Assembly (NCBI GenBank): GCA_945870545.1
Contig: CAMBTF010000003.1
Span: 1-19,679, forward strand
Source: Akkermansia muciniphila
GTDB taxonomy: Bacteria > Verrucomicrobiota > Verrucomicrobiia > Verrucomicrobiales > Akkermansiaceae
Direction of reading: 5' to 3'
Length of the DNA: 19,679 nt
The notes below the pieces were generated by a model that did no database searches, was not told the origin of the DNA, and saw nothing but the letters and a program-made list of their open reading frames with translations. The translations under genes and the position numbers were made by a program. This document shows, in pieces, positions 7,401 through 14,252 of the stretch; position 1 is the stretch's first letter; each line of letters starts with the position of its first letter.

Positions 7401-8696
7401 ACCGCCAATGCCGCCGTGGGTGTGCTTCCACTGGACTTTACCCTGCAGATCGCAGGCCACCACGGCCTTACCGGCTTCCGCGCCGGTCCAGCCGAGGTAA
7501 ACCTTTTCACCATCGGTGGTGCAAGTGAATGGAACGCCGTGGTCGCCGCCCCAGTTGGAGGTGAGCGAGCTGTCCCAAGGCGCGCTGCCGGCGTTGCTGG
7601 CCCAGCCGCGCAACCGCAGGCCGATGCCCTCGTGCGCGATGGCTTTCCAAGTGAAGTCGCCGGCTGCGACCGGCTGGCCGGGCGTGCGCCAGTAGGGCGT
7701 GGTCAGGCCGTCCCATTTCACCTCGTGCTCGCCCTTGGCGTAGAAGTTGCAAGTCAAGAGTTGGCGGGCGACCGAGCCGTCCGCGCCAAATACATTTAGC
7801 GACACGTAGCCGTCAAAAGGCATGGTGAAGCGGAGTGGCTTGAAGCCGAGGATTTCCTTTTCCTTGACCAGCCCCGTCCAGTTCACCACTGGCAAGCCTG
7901 CCTCCATCGTCACGGCGAACTCGCGGCCGTCGGAAAGCCGGATCGAGCGGGGCTTCAGGTTGCCCGCCTTCTCGAGCGTCGCATATCCCCAGGCCACCGA
8001 GCTCTGGAAGGTGAAGACCCGGTCGATCTTGACGCCGGGCTTGAAGATGTCTTTCATCGTGATGCGGCCGAGCTCGCCGGCGGTGAAGTTGGGCTCGAGC
8101 GTAAACATCATCCGCGCGCCCGCCTTGATCGGCTGCTTGTCGGCGGTAAGGAGTTTCCAGGGAATCGCGATCTCCTGCACGTAGCCCTTGCCGTCAGCAT
8201 CGACCGCGAACATCTGTTTCGCGCCCTCCGCCTTGGCATTTTGGATCGTGCCCTCTTTGAAATCCTTGCCGAGCTGCGCACCCACTACGTCCCCCCCCTC
8301 GCGATATTTCCAGCAGTCCCAATGGGCCACCAGCTCCTTGCCCGTCGCGTCGGTCGTGACGGTGCGGAACTGCAGGCAGTCGCCCTGGAAGCCCATGTCG
8401 CCTTTCACCCCGGGGTTATTGAGAGGTGTCGGATCCTTCCATCGCGCCAGCACGTACAGGTTCTCAGCGTCGTACATAATGTGGAACCACTGGCTGTACT
8501 GGTCGCGGAGGTTCTCGACGTCGCTGGAGGCGAAAATCCCTCCGGTCAGATCCCAGTCATCGAACTTGCCGTCGATGGCGACCTTGCCCGGCGCGGGCAG
8601 GGTCTGGATGTTGAAATTCTCGGTTTCGGTGGCGTGGGTGAACCCTCCGGTAAAAGCGGCGGCGACTAGTAGGAGCGAGAGGGTGTTCTGATTCAT
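4500..8696 (-). CDS. Large exported protein: CBM9/DOMON-like, FlgD-Ig-like, propeller-like core, C-terminal CBM9-like
   Basis: The 1398-residue protein starts MNQNTLSLLLVAAAFTGGFT, a Sec signal peptide probably cleaved near HAT (residues 21-23). Residues about 38-245 form a CBM9/DOMON-like domain: VAIDGKFDDWDL, IMYDAENLYVLARWKD, GYVQEIAIPWKLL. About 285-355 resembles a FlgD-type Ig fold (FKPLRFTMPFDGYVSLNVFG, GEHEVKWDGL). About 370-1130 contains repeated NHL/PQQ-like blades, for example GLVVDKEGKLWVAEANQTPQ and GGVTTDEQGRLYVSMQGKVQ. About 1178-1398 is a second CBM9-like domain (AANLYVAWEVQDDSPWVNG, YVVEAAIPLASLGLN). A charged KEKEKEKKKEK tract sits near residue 885. There is no catalytic signature I recognise, so binding or scaffolding of a saccharide or surface polymer is a guess. 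It is last in the minus-strand series, 123 bases after the DUF2459 gene. Confidence 0.85.
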   Translation of the reverse strand: MNQNTLSLLLVAAAFTGGFTHATETENFNIQTLPAPGKVAIDGKFDDWDLTGGIFASSDVENLRDQYSQWFHIMYDAENLYVLARWKDPTPLNNPGVKGDMGFQGDCLQFRTVTTDATGKELVAHWDCWKYREGGDVVGAQLGKDFKEGTIQNAKAEGAKQMFAVDADGKGYVQEIAIPWKLLTADKQPIKAGARMMFTLEPNFTAGELGRITMKDIFKPGVKIDRVFTFQSSVAWGYATLEKAGNLKPRSIRLSDGREFAVTMEAGLPVVNWTGLVKEKEILGFKPLRFTMPFDGYVSLNVFGADGSVARQLLTCNFYAKGEHEVKWDGLTTPYWRTPGQPVAAGDFTWKAIAHEGIGLRLRGWASNAGSAPWDSSLTSNWGGDHGVPFTCTTDGEKVYLGWTGAEAGKAVVACDLQGKVQWKHTHGGIGGAEVVAVDNGIVYVGNGGLMIYRLDAKTGTYSEWKGKGKPDLTIGEIWGPTAKAGPNMPERIDGMDAQGGKVYMSCASPNFRRGDFRDLKALLLRLAAGESFSGMLFSKLNPNSQTNIKKFKDDPKLDLNELCKSPHYQTPDIRDDIVKVLNDLLRDTSLVPNGGQLSAANLALANRRFIEKTLPEEILPVRVGFVAVLAGDTGAVVKLIDLENPGFIRAVNDELVYVVQDKRNVLALNPQTGAIKPVLTALDTVGGVTTDEQGRLYVSMQGKVQQVKVFTAAGKPAGTIGRDGGRPVIGPFVQNGVLNPTGLVVDKEGKLWVAEANQTPQRFSVWQARAGADQKEGTFLKEFFGPTHYGASGGAINPRDPNIMAGEGCEWRIDPKTGRDVCLGTFDKHYAGAALYAEGSNDKLYLVTINSTLSDMPSRLEIRERLGDGQFALRGTIEVKEKEKEKKKEKTTVFWADANGDEQQQPDELATHPAGLMMTGYLGWSLNMNDDLTLYANGLQFKVAEFTKCGAPRYDIASARKLVGFEGGALSTPDNRKLVSVGGKGNGGYNHFKGYDTASGKLLWTYPNTFDGVHGSHSAPPPEVGLIRGAFGLVGNAVLPKPVGGIWAINGNIGEWHVLTEDGFYLTRLFQGDPFKTQWPSQAVPGAILDNVPPGLGGEDFGGSMRQGKDGKVFIQAGKTGLWNVEVVGLDTIREIPGGKVAMNTDDVQTAQSFREKQMQVAAGTNKYQVKKATVAFTGDLNADFKGFTDAEKPAFEKQAGTRVRVAMSRDAANLYVAWEVQDDSPWVNGADAPEFLYARGDTVDLQLGTDPKADPKRTEPVKGDLRLSIGNFQGKPTAVAYRKVADEKRPKTFSSGVVKEYAMDSVVVLDAAKVKVKVDSQNKRYVVEAAIPLASLGLNVTDGLTLRGDFGATHGDKAGADTALRTHWNNQKTGIVNDEVYELMMEPSNWGEITFQ
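6023..6056. repeat. Low-complexity TTTTCC microsatellite inside a gene
   Basis: The plus strand shows a pyrimidine tract with three exact TTTTCC units (6037-6054) after a less regular T/C run. On the coding (minus) strand it encodes the Lys/Glu-rich stretch KEKEKEKKKEK inside the propeller region of the large exported protein. The unit is 6 bases, so gain or loss of a unit would keep the reading frame and only lengthen or shorten a charged loop. Confidence 0.6.
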
Positions 8697-8716
8697 ATTT
8701 TATTAAAACGTTATTG

Positions 8717-8766
8717 TGAAGTGGCTCCTTTCACCGTCACCAGCAAATTCTTTGATTGTTTTGAGG
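8717..8766. repeat. Direct repeat copy B, just upstream of the 1398-residue gene
   Basis: This is the partner of 3957-4007 in the same orientation. It lies in the gap between the DUF2459 stop and the start codon at 8696, so it falls in the leader or promoter zone of the large gene. On the minus strand the shared core reads ATCAAAGAATTTGCTGGTGA in this copy. Looser G-rich similarity continues to about 8797. Confidence 0.5.
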
Positions 8767-8819
8767 GGAGCTGGGAGGTTAGGGGAGGTTTAGAGTTCCA
8801 TGCGCAAGCCGGTAATATC

Positions 8820-9560
8820 TCACTCCCTCTTTTGCTTTAGGTACTCGTTGCCCGATCCATCCCAGATTTCGGCGAAGCCATTTCGTTCCGCTTCCCAGGC
8901 GAGGGTGTCGCGGTGGATGGACATGAGGGGGTTGATGGTTGCGCCGCAGGCTTCGAGCATCTGGCCAGTCCAGACGTTGCAGATGCGGGGAAAATAGTAG
9001 GATTGCGGGGAGGCGAGCAGGCCGCCGCCGCCCCAGCTTGAGGTGCCGACGGAGGTGGGAAAGCCCTTCTCGTCGGGGATCGTGCAGTGGTTGAGGAAGG
9101 CGGCGACGTAGGGGCCGCGCTGGCGGGGAATGGATTTCATCCAGATCTGCTGGTTCGGCGAGACTTCGGTGACGTTCCAATGGATGGGGATGCATTCCAT
9201 GACCGAGGGAGAAGGCAGGAAAATCGCCGTGAAAATCTCGTTTGGCGTGAGCCAGCGTTTGTTCACGTAGGCCTGGCGGTCACCCCATGAGAAGGTCACA
9301 AACTCGCACTTGGGGAAATTTTCCGGCGGGATGAAACCGGACTCCAGCAACCAGTCGTAGGGGAAAACCATGCCGGTGTGGAGTTTATCGGCGAGGAGCC
9401 AGACCTGCACCTCCGGCGGTCGCTGCGGTGAGTAGTTGGCGACGGTGTTCCGCTGGACGAGGATGGGGGAAGGCTCCGGGGCGGGTGGCAGGGTGACGAA
9501 ATGGCACGATACCGTGAAGAGTGTGGAAACGATGGCTAGCAGGAAACGGAGGCAGGACAT
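8820..9560 (-). CDS. DUF2459 family (TIGR02117-like) putative lipoprotein
   Basis: The 246-residue protein begins MSCLRFLLAIVSTLFTVSC, a hydrophobic leader with a possible lipobox (TVSC, Cys19) suggesting lipid attachment. The body matches DUF2459 landmarks: LADKLHTGMVFPYDWLLESG near residues 56-75, FVTFSWGDRQAYVN, LPSPSVMECIPIHWN, and ICNVWTGQMLEACG near the C-terminus, where the family has a conserved CNTW-type motif. The conserved His, Cys and Asn positions have been thought reminiscent of papain-like (NlpC/P60-type) folds, but no activity is established. The gene starts 20 bases after ppnP ends, so the two are probably co-transcribed. The family call is fairly firm and the role unknown. 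Confidence 0.75.
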   Translation of the reverse strand: MSCLRFLLAIVSTLFTVSCHFVTLPPAPEPSPILVQRNTVANYSPQRPPEVQVWLLADKLHTGMVFPYDWLLESGFIPPENFPKCEFVTFSWGDRQAYVNKRWLTPNEIFTAIFLPSPSVMECIPIHWNVTEVSPNQQIWMKSIPRQRGPYVAAFLNHCTIPDEKGFPTSVGTSSWGGGGLLASPQSYYFPRICNVWTGQMLEACGATINPLMSIHRDTLAWEAERNGFAEIWDGSGNEYLKQKRE

Positions 9561-9580
9561 CGCAAGGACGGGATGACTCG

Positions 9581-9901
9581 TTAGACGGGCAGGAACGAGC
9601 AGATGTATTGGCAGACGCCGGAGTTCACGCTGATCGTGAAAGCGCTATCGCCCGGCACTTCGAAGGAATCGTCGGTGGGGATGAATTTCGTGGAGTTCGA
9701 GCCATCGATGGAGACCTCGCAGGTGCCGTCGATGATCTCCATGAGTTCCGGAGCGCCGGTGGTGAAGCGGTAGGTTCCGGGGAAGATGATGCCGAGCGTT
9801 TTTTTCGTGCCGTCGGGAAAATGAATGGAGTGGGAGACGACGCGGCCATCGAAGTAGATGTTGGCGAGGGAATCGACGGTGACGTTGTGAAATGATTTCA
9901 T
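9581..9901 (-). CDS. ppnP: Pyrimidine/purine nucleoside phosphorylase PpnP (DUF1255, YaiE family)
   Basis: This is a 106-residue single-domain cupin. It converts purine and pyrimidine nucleosides plus phosphate to free base and ribose-1-phosphate in the cytoplasm. Family landmarks are present: VDSLANIYFDGRVVSHSIHF near the start, GTKKTLGIIFPGTYRFTTGA, PELMEIIDGTCEVSIDGS, FEVPGDSAFTI and the terminal YICSFLPV. I start it at the ATG at 9901, which gives the usual length of about 95-106 residues. The frame is open to 10039, but the extra N-terminus is Arg-rich and overlaps the rhodanese gene, so it is rejected. It lies 20 bases downstream of the rhodanese stop, without a clear ribosome site. Confidence 0.92.
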   Translation of the reverse strand: MKSFHNVTVDSLANIYFDGRVVSHSIHFPDGTKKTLGIIFPGTYRFTTGAPELMEIIDGTCEVSIDGSNSTKFIPTDDSFEVPGDSAFTISVNSGVCQYICSFLPV

Positions 9902-9911
9902 GATGGGAATG

Positions 9912-9931
9912 TTAGAGTGCCTTAGAGTGCC
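9912..9931. repeat. Perfect 10-base tandem duplication at the rhodanese stop codon
   Basis: TTAGAGTGCC occurs twice back to back. The second copy contains the rhodanese stop codon (TAA on the minus strand, at 9922-9924) and the first lies in the 20-base gap before ppnP. It looks like a recent slippage duplication that lengthened the spacer between the genes by one unit. Confidence 0.7.
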
Positions 9932-10440
9932 GCGACTTTCCACGCCTCGTATCCGCCTTGGAGAACGGAGACGTTGTAGCCGCGTTGTGCGAGCTTTGTG
10001 GCAACGGTTAGAGCATCGGGGCAAGCAAGATCCGTACAATAAATTACAACGGGTGTGTTTTGTGTGTTGGCGGCGCGGATGCGGGGTTCGTGCTTAGCGA
10101 GATCGCGGTCAAAGGCGGCCTTGGGCCAGCTGATGGAGCCGGGGATGTTGCTCATCTTATGGAAAATCGCGGGGCGGACGTCGTAGATCACGGCGGCTTT
10201 GCCCTGGACGAGCTGGTAAAGATCGCCGAGCGGCATGCGCGAGACCTGCCCCGGGCTGGTGGGCGCGGCGGGAGCTTCGGCGGGTTTTTCCTTTTTGGTG
10301 GCCTTCGAAGGATCGAGCGGCGGGATCGGCTTTTTCGGAGGCTCCGGGCAGGAGCAAAGCAAGGCGGAAACGGCAAGCAGGCACGACAGCAGGAAAAACT
10401 GCGCCATGCTTTTCGCCGCTATTTTTGGGACGCTTTTCAT
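9922..10440 (-). CDS. Lipoprotein with rhodanese-like domain
   Basis: The 172-residue protein starts with a basic segment and a hydrophobic helix ending in a lipobox (LCSC, lipid Cys31). A Pro/Lys/Ala-rich linker (about 32-65) leads to a rhodanese domain (about 66-172): VIYDVRPAIFHKMSNIPGSI, VVIYCTDLACPDA, and the closing GYNVSVLQGGYEAW. Cys135 is at the place of the active-site cysteine, but the loop after it is CTDLACPD rather than the usual Cys loop with glycine and arginine. Persulfide transfer is therefore possible but not certain. It likely sits in the periplasm anchored to a membrane. Its ATG overlaps the FKBP stop by four bases (ATGA, 10437-10440), so translation is coupled. Confidence 0.88.
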   Translation of the reverse strand: MKSVPKIAAKSMAQFFLLSCLLAVSALLCSCPEPPKKPIPPLDPSKATKKEKPAEAPAAPTSPGQVSRMPLGDLYQLVQGKAAVIYDVRPAIFHKMSNIPGSISWPKAAFDRDLAKHEPRIRAANTQNTPVVIYCTDLACPDALTVATKLAQRGYNVSVLQGGYEAWKVAAL

Positions 10441-10934
10441 CGGCCGATCTTGATGAGTTCCACGTCGAAAACGAGGGTTCCGGCGGGATAGCCGGCGGGC
10501 GGGTTTTCACCGTAGGCCATGTTTGCGGGGATCCAGAAGCGGCGCTTCTCGCCGGTGACCATGAGTTGGAGGCCTTCCGTCCAGCCTGCGATCACGCCAT
10601 TGAGCGGGAAAGAGGTGGGTTCACCGCGCTTCACTGAGGAATCGAAAAGTTTTCCGTCCGTCGTCCAGCCGGAATAATGGACGGTGACCATGTCTGTGGC
10701 CTTGGGCTTGGTGCTGCCCGTGCCTTTTGTGAGGATCTTGGAGGCGAGACCGGAGGCGGTCTTTTCGGCATCGGCGGGGGTGGCGGCTACGTCATTTGGT
10801 GTTTCGAGCATGGTGGTGGTGTCTGTGTTTTTGGTGGAGGTTTGTGGCCCCCCGGTTTCGGCGCGGGTCGGTTCTGCTTTCTGGCAGGCCGGGAAAGCAA
10901 GGGCGAAGAGCGCGGCGGCGATGGGTTTTTTCAT
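10437..10934 (-). CDS. FKBP-type peptidyl-prolyl isomerase, lipoprotein
   Basis: This enzyme catalyses cis-trans isomerisation of X-Pro bonds and helps fold exported proteins. The 165-residue protein has a signal peptide ending in a lipobox (FPAC, Cys17), a low-complexity Thr/Ala linker to about residue 60, and one FKBP domain. Landmarks: VTVHYSGWTTDGKLFDSSVK, PTSFPLNGVIAGWTEGLQLM, TGEKRRFWIPANMAYGENPP, and GTLVFDVELIKIGR at the C-terminus. The usual aromatic and aspartate active-site positions (Tyr in VHYSG, Asp in FDSS, Phe in SFPLN, Ile-Trp in VIAGW) are present, so it should be active. It follows scpA by 45 bases and overlaps the rhodanese gene, suggesting a paired extracytoplasmic role. 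Confidence 0.93.
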   Translation of the reverse strand: MKKPIAAALFALAFPACQKAEPTRAETGGPQTSTKNTDTTTMLETPNDVAATPADAEKTASGLASKILTKGTGSTKPKATDMVTVHYSGWTTDGKLFDSSVKRGEPTSFPLNGVIAGWTEGLQLMVTGEKRRFWIPANMAYGENPPAGYPAGTLVFDVELIKIGR

Positions 10935-10979
10935 GGGAATGAATGCGTTGAAAATGGCGGGGCGGGGGGACGAAAGGCG

Positions 10980-11747
10980 TCAGGGGCCACCGTCTTCCTC
11001 CTCGTGGCCCATTTCCATGGCCGAGCGGCGCTCCACGGTGATCGTGGCGAGCAGGTGATCCTGACGGACGACGAACTGGTTGAGTTTCATCAGCTCCAGG
11101 ACAGCAAGGAAGGTCACGATCACCTCAGCCTTGGTGGTGGCGGTTTGGAAAAGGGTATCGAAGGAGAGCGCTTGGCCGGGCATGAAGTGGGAAAGCAGGA
11201 ACTCGATCTTGTCGGAAACGGTGTAGCGGTCATCCACGATATCGCCGAAGTCGTGGGATTCCTCGAAGCGCTTGAGGACGTTCTGGAACGCGCGTATGAG
11301 GTCGAAGATCGAGACCTCGGCGAGCGTGGCGGGTTCCTCGGGCGGCTTGCTCCCGGGATCCGGCTGGTGGGCGAAACGTCCCTGCTGTTCCAGCTCCCGG
11401 AGCGAGAGGAAGCCTGCGGCGTCCTTGAATTTCTTGTACTCGATGAGCTGGCGGATCAGCTCCCAGCGCGGATCGTCATCCTCCGCATCTTCCTCGGGCG
11501 GTTGCTCGGTGCGGGGCAGCAGGGTGCGGGACTTGAGATACATCAGATTCGCGGCCATCACGATGAACTCGGAGGCGAGGTCGATGTTGAGCAGCTTGAA
11601 GGTGTTGATGTAGTCCAAGTATTGTTTGGTGATCCGCTCGATGGAGATCGAGTGGATATCGAGTTCGTCCTTCTTGATGAGGTAAAGGAGCAGGTCGAGC
11701 GGTCCCTCGAAGATCTCGAGGTGGACTTTGTAATCGGAGGTTTCCAA
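10980..11747 (-). CDS. scpA: Segregation and condensation protein A (kleisin)
   Basis: ScpA bridges the Smc heads with ScpB in the bacterial condensin that compacts and segregates chromosomes. The 255-residue product opens with the kleisin signature YKVHLEIFEGPLDLLLYLIK, then KKDELDIHSISIERITKQYL, EFIVMAANLMYLKSRTLLPR, and an acidic linker (EEDAEDDDP). The C-terminal winged-helix part includes VIVTFLAVLELMKLNQFVVR followed by a Lys/Arg- and Glu-rich tail. Length is normal for the family. It is the first gene of the minus-strand series and is divergent from the AsmA-like gene, with 66 bases between starts. scpB is usually next to scpA; it is not in the window. Confidence 0.93.
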   Translation of the reverse strand: METSDYKVHLEIFEGPLDLLLYLIKKDELDIHSISIERITKQYLDYINTFKLLNIDLASEFIVMAANLMYLKSRTLLPRTEQPPEEDAEDDDPRWELIRQLIEYKKFKDAAGFLSLRELEQQGRFAHQPDPGSKPPEEPATLAEVSIFDLIRAFQNVLKRFEESHDFGDIVDDRYTVSDKIEFLLSHFMPGQALSFDTLFQTATTKAEVIVTFLAVLELMKLNQFVVRQDHLLATITVERRSAMEMGHEEEDGGP

Positions 11748-11813
11748 GGTGTGGGGGTAGGCGAAGTTTCTACTGGCAAGCCGGGGGCGTATGGCTATTG
11801 ATGTGGGCGGAGC

Positions 11814-13478
11814 ATGAACGCACAGACTGAGTCAGAGCAATTGCAAAACTTTCACCAACGCCTGGGCCAGTGGGTTTCCGGTCAGGGTTTCTGGTTCCAG
11901 CTGAGGTATTCCCTTTCCGGAGTGGGCGACAAGGGTGCGCTCACTTACCACATTTTGCGCCTATTCATGCGTATCTTCCTGTTTTTGCTCCTGCTGGCGG
12001 CCGGTGGAGTCGTCTTTCTGATCAGACAAACCGGATCCGCGCCCTTTCGACAGGAGATGCAGGCCGCATTTCTAAAAAGGCTGGGCGGCGAGGAACTCCA
12101 AATGCAGGGATCGGCCAGCGACCGCGGGCAGTTTTCCATCGGTCGCCTCGCATTGACCGGCAAGGAGGGCACTTTCTTTACCGAGTTGGAGATGCGTAAC
12201 TTGAAATGCAAGCGCAGCATATTTACCAGCTTGAGCGAGATTTGGGATCCCGGTGTGGTTACCATATCACGCGCCGATCTATCCCTGCGTGCGGGTGCGG
12301 ACTCGCCTGAGGCCGCCAAAGAAATGGCCGATGTTTATTTTCAAGACATGGGCGGCCTGAAATTGCAATCCATCGAGGTGAAAGACATGTTCATCAGGTG
12401 GGGTTATTCGGAGCGCACGCGAGGCTCCATCATTGGCAGCACGATGACAGCAGACCGCCTGCCCGATGGATGGAAGCTCCGTTTCAGGGGGGGGACATTT
12501 TCTCAGAGCTGGCTCAAACGGCTCGATATTGTGGATCTCGTTGTTCAATTCGACAGAAATGGATTAATCATCGAGGAGGCGGTTTTTAGAAAAAACGAGG
12601 GATTTGTGACGTTTCATGGCGTAAAGGTTAAGGCAGGAGACCGTCCTGAGATCAGCGGCAAGATCAAGATGCGTAAGGTCAACTTGTCAGTCTTGTTGCC
12701 TGTTGCTGTGCGTAACTTCGTGGAGGGTTCGATCTCTGCGGAGTTCGATGTGTTCGGCTCCACCAACTCCACGGAAGGCTTGGGTTTCGAAGGGGATTTG
12801 ATTCTTGAGGGTGAAGATTTCATCACGATTCGTGACCGCATACATATCCTGCGAGCGCTAAGCGTGGTCGATGCGTTCAATAATTACAGGCTCATCGAAT
12901 TCCGCAAAGGGAGTTTCCACATGAAAACCCATGCGGGTAGGGTGGAAATTTCCCGATTGAATTTGATGGCAGGCGAATTGTTTCGGATGAATGGCAGTTT
13001 TACCGCGCGTCCGTCAACCGCCGAAGAGATCCAATCCTCCGCCGGAACGCTGTCTAAGGTTTACGATGAATCGGGTATCCTCAGTGATGAGGAATTGGAC
13101 AACAGCAACACTCTTGAGATTACTTTGGAGGGTGCGGCCAAAGAAGGAGATGAGGCGAAGCGACAAGGCTTCATAAAGCAGCGTGACGAATCTCTTTTCG
13201 AGAAACTGGGAATCAATCTCGAGAACCGCAGATTGGAGGAACTGAGCGCGGAGCGTCTCTCAAGGGCGCTGCGTTATGAGGGCGCGGTCGAAATCAGCCT
13301 GCCGAAGGAGGTTTTCGATAAGGCACCCAAGCTCAAGGATACCTATCCCCTAAGGGATGATATGGGGCGGATATTGATGAGGGTTCCGCTTGATGGACTG
13401 ATCTACGATCTCACCCTTGAACAAGCCGATGGGATCTACGAGAACGGCAAGAGGGCGGACATACCAGCCGAGAACTAG
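11814..13478 (+). CDS. AsmA-like single-pass membrane protein of unknown role
   Basis: The 554-residue protein has a soluble N-terminus of about 45 residues and one transmembrane helix near 50-70 (IFLFLLLLAAGGVVFLI). The large remainder would be periplasmic and is rich in alternating beta strands. Segments such as LTGKEGTFFTELEMRNLKCK, EEAVFRKNEGFVTFHGVKVK and SISAEFDVFGSTN are reminiscent of AsmA/TamB/DUF3971-type repeats that form a hydrophobic groove in envelope proteins. The last 120 residues are highly charged (Glu/Arg/Lys). No enzyme motif is visible. A role in outer-membrane or lipid homeostasis is only inferred from fold resemblance. It is divergent from scpA. A GGAG lies before the ATG, but only one base away. 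Confidence 0.55.
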   Translation: MNAQTESEQLQNFHQRLGQWVSGQGFWFQLRYSLSGVGDKGALTYHILRLFMRIFLFLLLLAAGGVVFLIRQTGSAPFRQEMQAAFLKRLGGEELQMQGSASDRGQFSIGRLALTGKEGTFFTELEMRNLKCKRSIFTSLSEIWDPGVVTISRADLSLRAGADSPEAAKEMADVYFQDMGGLKLQSIEVKDMFIRWGYSERTRGSIIGSTMTADRLPDGWKLRFRGGTFSQSWLKRLDIVDLVVQFDRNGLIIEEAVFRKNEGFVTFHGVKVKAGDRPEISGKIKMRKVNLSVLLPVAVRNFVEGSISAEFDVFGSTNSTEGLGFEGDLILEGEDFITIRDRIHILRALSVVDAFNNYRLIEFRKGSFHMKTHAGRVEISRLNLMAGELFRMNGSFTARPSTAEEIQSSAGTLSKVYDESGILSDEELDNSNTLEITLEGAAKEGDEAKRQGFIKQRDESLFEKLGINLENRRLEELSAERLSRALRYEGAVEISLPKEVFDKAPKLKDTYPLRDDMGRILMRVPLDGLIYDLTLEQADGIYENGKRADIPAEN

Positions 13479-13712
13479 GGGCGGGATGATGATCCGGACA
13501 TTGCCCGAGCCGTTATCCTCGTCCTTTCGCGGAGCGGTGCAATGTATTCCCTGCTCCCTGCATCGCCCTTTGCCGTCCGGCTGTCTTCGTCGGCTTGCCG
13601 AGGGATTTCTCCACCTCGGGCAGCGTCCTACTGATGGCTATGCCCTTAAAAAAATAAAAAATTGAAAGTTTTTTGGCCACTTTTCCGTGGTGATGACAAA
13701 TCATTGTGACAG
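13479..13712. other. Intergenic leader of the sigma-factor gene
   Basis: This gap has a six-base stem (CCGAGG at 13598-13603 with CCTCGG at 13614-13619, ten-base loop), without a T-run, so it is a weak terminator candidate. An A/T-rich block follows (13647-13675) with TTGAAA at 13662-13667. A small hairpin (CCAC, TTTTCC, GTGG) sits near 13677-13690. The A/T-rich block in GC-rich surroundings is the likely promoter region for the sigma/anti-sigma pair. I cannot fix -35 and -10 boxes, and autoregulation by the ECF factor is possible but unseen. Confidence 0.35.
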
Positions 13713-14252
13713 ATGGAGCCTTCACCCGAATCAGATGAGCGCTTTGTGGCGCTGCTGCTAGCGAATCAGAGCCGGATTTTCCGGTTTCTGATCACACTAG
13801 TACCGTCTCGCTATGACGTGGATGATTTGTTGCAGGAGACTTGCGTGACGCTGTGGAAAAACCGGGAAAAGTACGATCCGGCGGCTGGAGAGTTTGCGAG
13901 CTGGGCTTGTGCGATCGCTCACAATAAGGTGCGCAATTTCCGGCGGCGTGAGGCGTCGCGCGCCTCTGCGCAAGAGCTTTTGAGTGAGGATGTGACGGAG
14001 GCGTTGATGACTACTCGGGAGAAGCACCCTTCGCTGATGGATGAGTGGCATCAGGCGCTGGCGTATTGCATGGAACAGCTTACGCCGCATCAGCGCTCGG
14101 TAGTGGAGGAATGTTATGGCGGGGTGAGTATCAAGGCGGCGGCGCCGAGTGCCGGTCGCACGCCGAATGCGCTCTACAAGGCGCTGCGTCACGTCCGGGG
14201 GTTGCTGCATGACTGCATCCTAAAGACTGTGAACAAAGGAGGTCTGGCATGA
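13713..14252 (+). CDS. ECF RNA polymerase sigma factor (Rhodopirellula/Verrucomicrobium type)
   Basis: The 179-residue protein directs RNA polymerase to a special promoter set. Region 2 (about 10-80) shows FVALLLANQSRIFRFLITLV, DVDDLLQETCVTLWKN and GEFASWACAIAHNKVRNFRR, matching the ECF signature with DDLLQET and the WACAIAHN -10 recognition helix. Region 4 (about 115-170) has LTPHQRSVVEECYGG, then IKAAAPSAGRTPNALYKALR as the helix-turn-helix for the -35 element. This style (YKALRHVRGLLHDCI ending) is common in Planctomycetes and Verrucomicrobia. Its stop overlaps the next gene's ATG (ATGA, 14249-14252), so it is made in a fixed ratio with its anti-sigma partner. The start lacks a good ribosome site. 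Confidence 0.9.
   Translation: MEPSPESDERFVALLLANQSRIFRFLITLVPSRYDVDDLLQETCVTLWKNREKYDPAAGEFASWACAIAHNKVRNFRRREASRASAQELLSEDVTEALMTTREKHPSLMDEWHQALAYCMEQLTPHQRSVVEECYGGVSIKAAAPSAGRTPNALYKALRHVRGLLHDCILKTVNKGGLA
14235..14243 (+). promoter_or_regulatory. Strong Shine-Dalgarno for the anti-sigma gene, inside the sigma gene
   Basis: AAAGGAGGT lies five bases before the ATG at 14249, inside the last codons of the sigma gene. It is the best ribosome site in the window; most other genes here start after A/C-rich leaders with none. Together with the ATGA overlap it fixes the start and implies strong coupled translation of the anti-sigma protein. Confidence 0.85.

Noticed and set aside
5187..7799. 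870-codon open frame on the plus strand, antisense to the large exported protein
   Set aside because: It lies wholly opposite a gene with a signal peptide and clear domains. Its His/Ala/Val/Arg-rich composition is typical of the complement of GC-rich codons, and it shows no motif.
9902..10039. Longer N-terminus for ppnP
   Set aside because: It is Arg-rich, overlaps the rhodanese gene, and would exceed the usual family length by about 45 residues.
10677..11801. 374-codon plus-strand open frame across scpA and the FKBP gene
   Set aside because: It is antisense to two firmly identified genes, Gly/Glu/Val-rich and without recognisable domains.
13598..13619. Hairpin CCGAGG/CCTCGG as terminator of the AsmA-like gene
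   Set aside because: Ten-base loop, six-base stem and no T-run, so not convincing as an intrinsic terminator.
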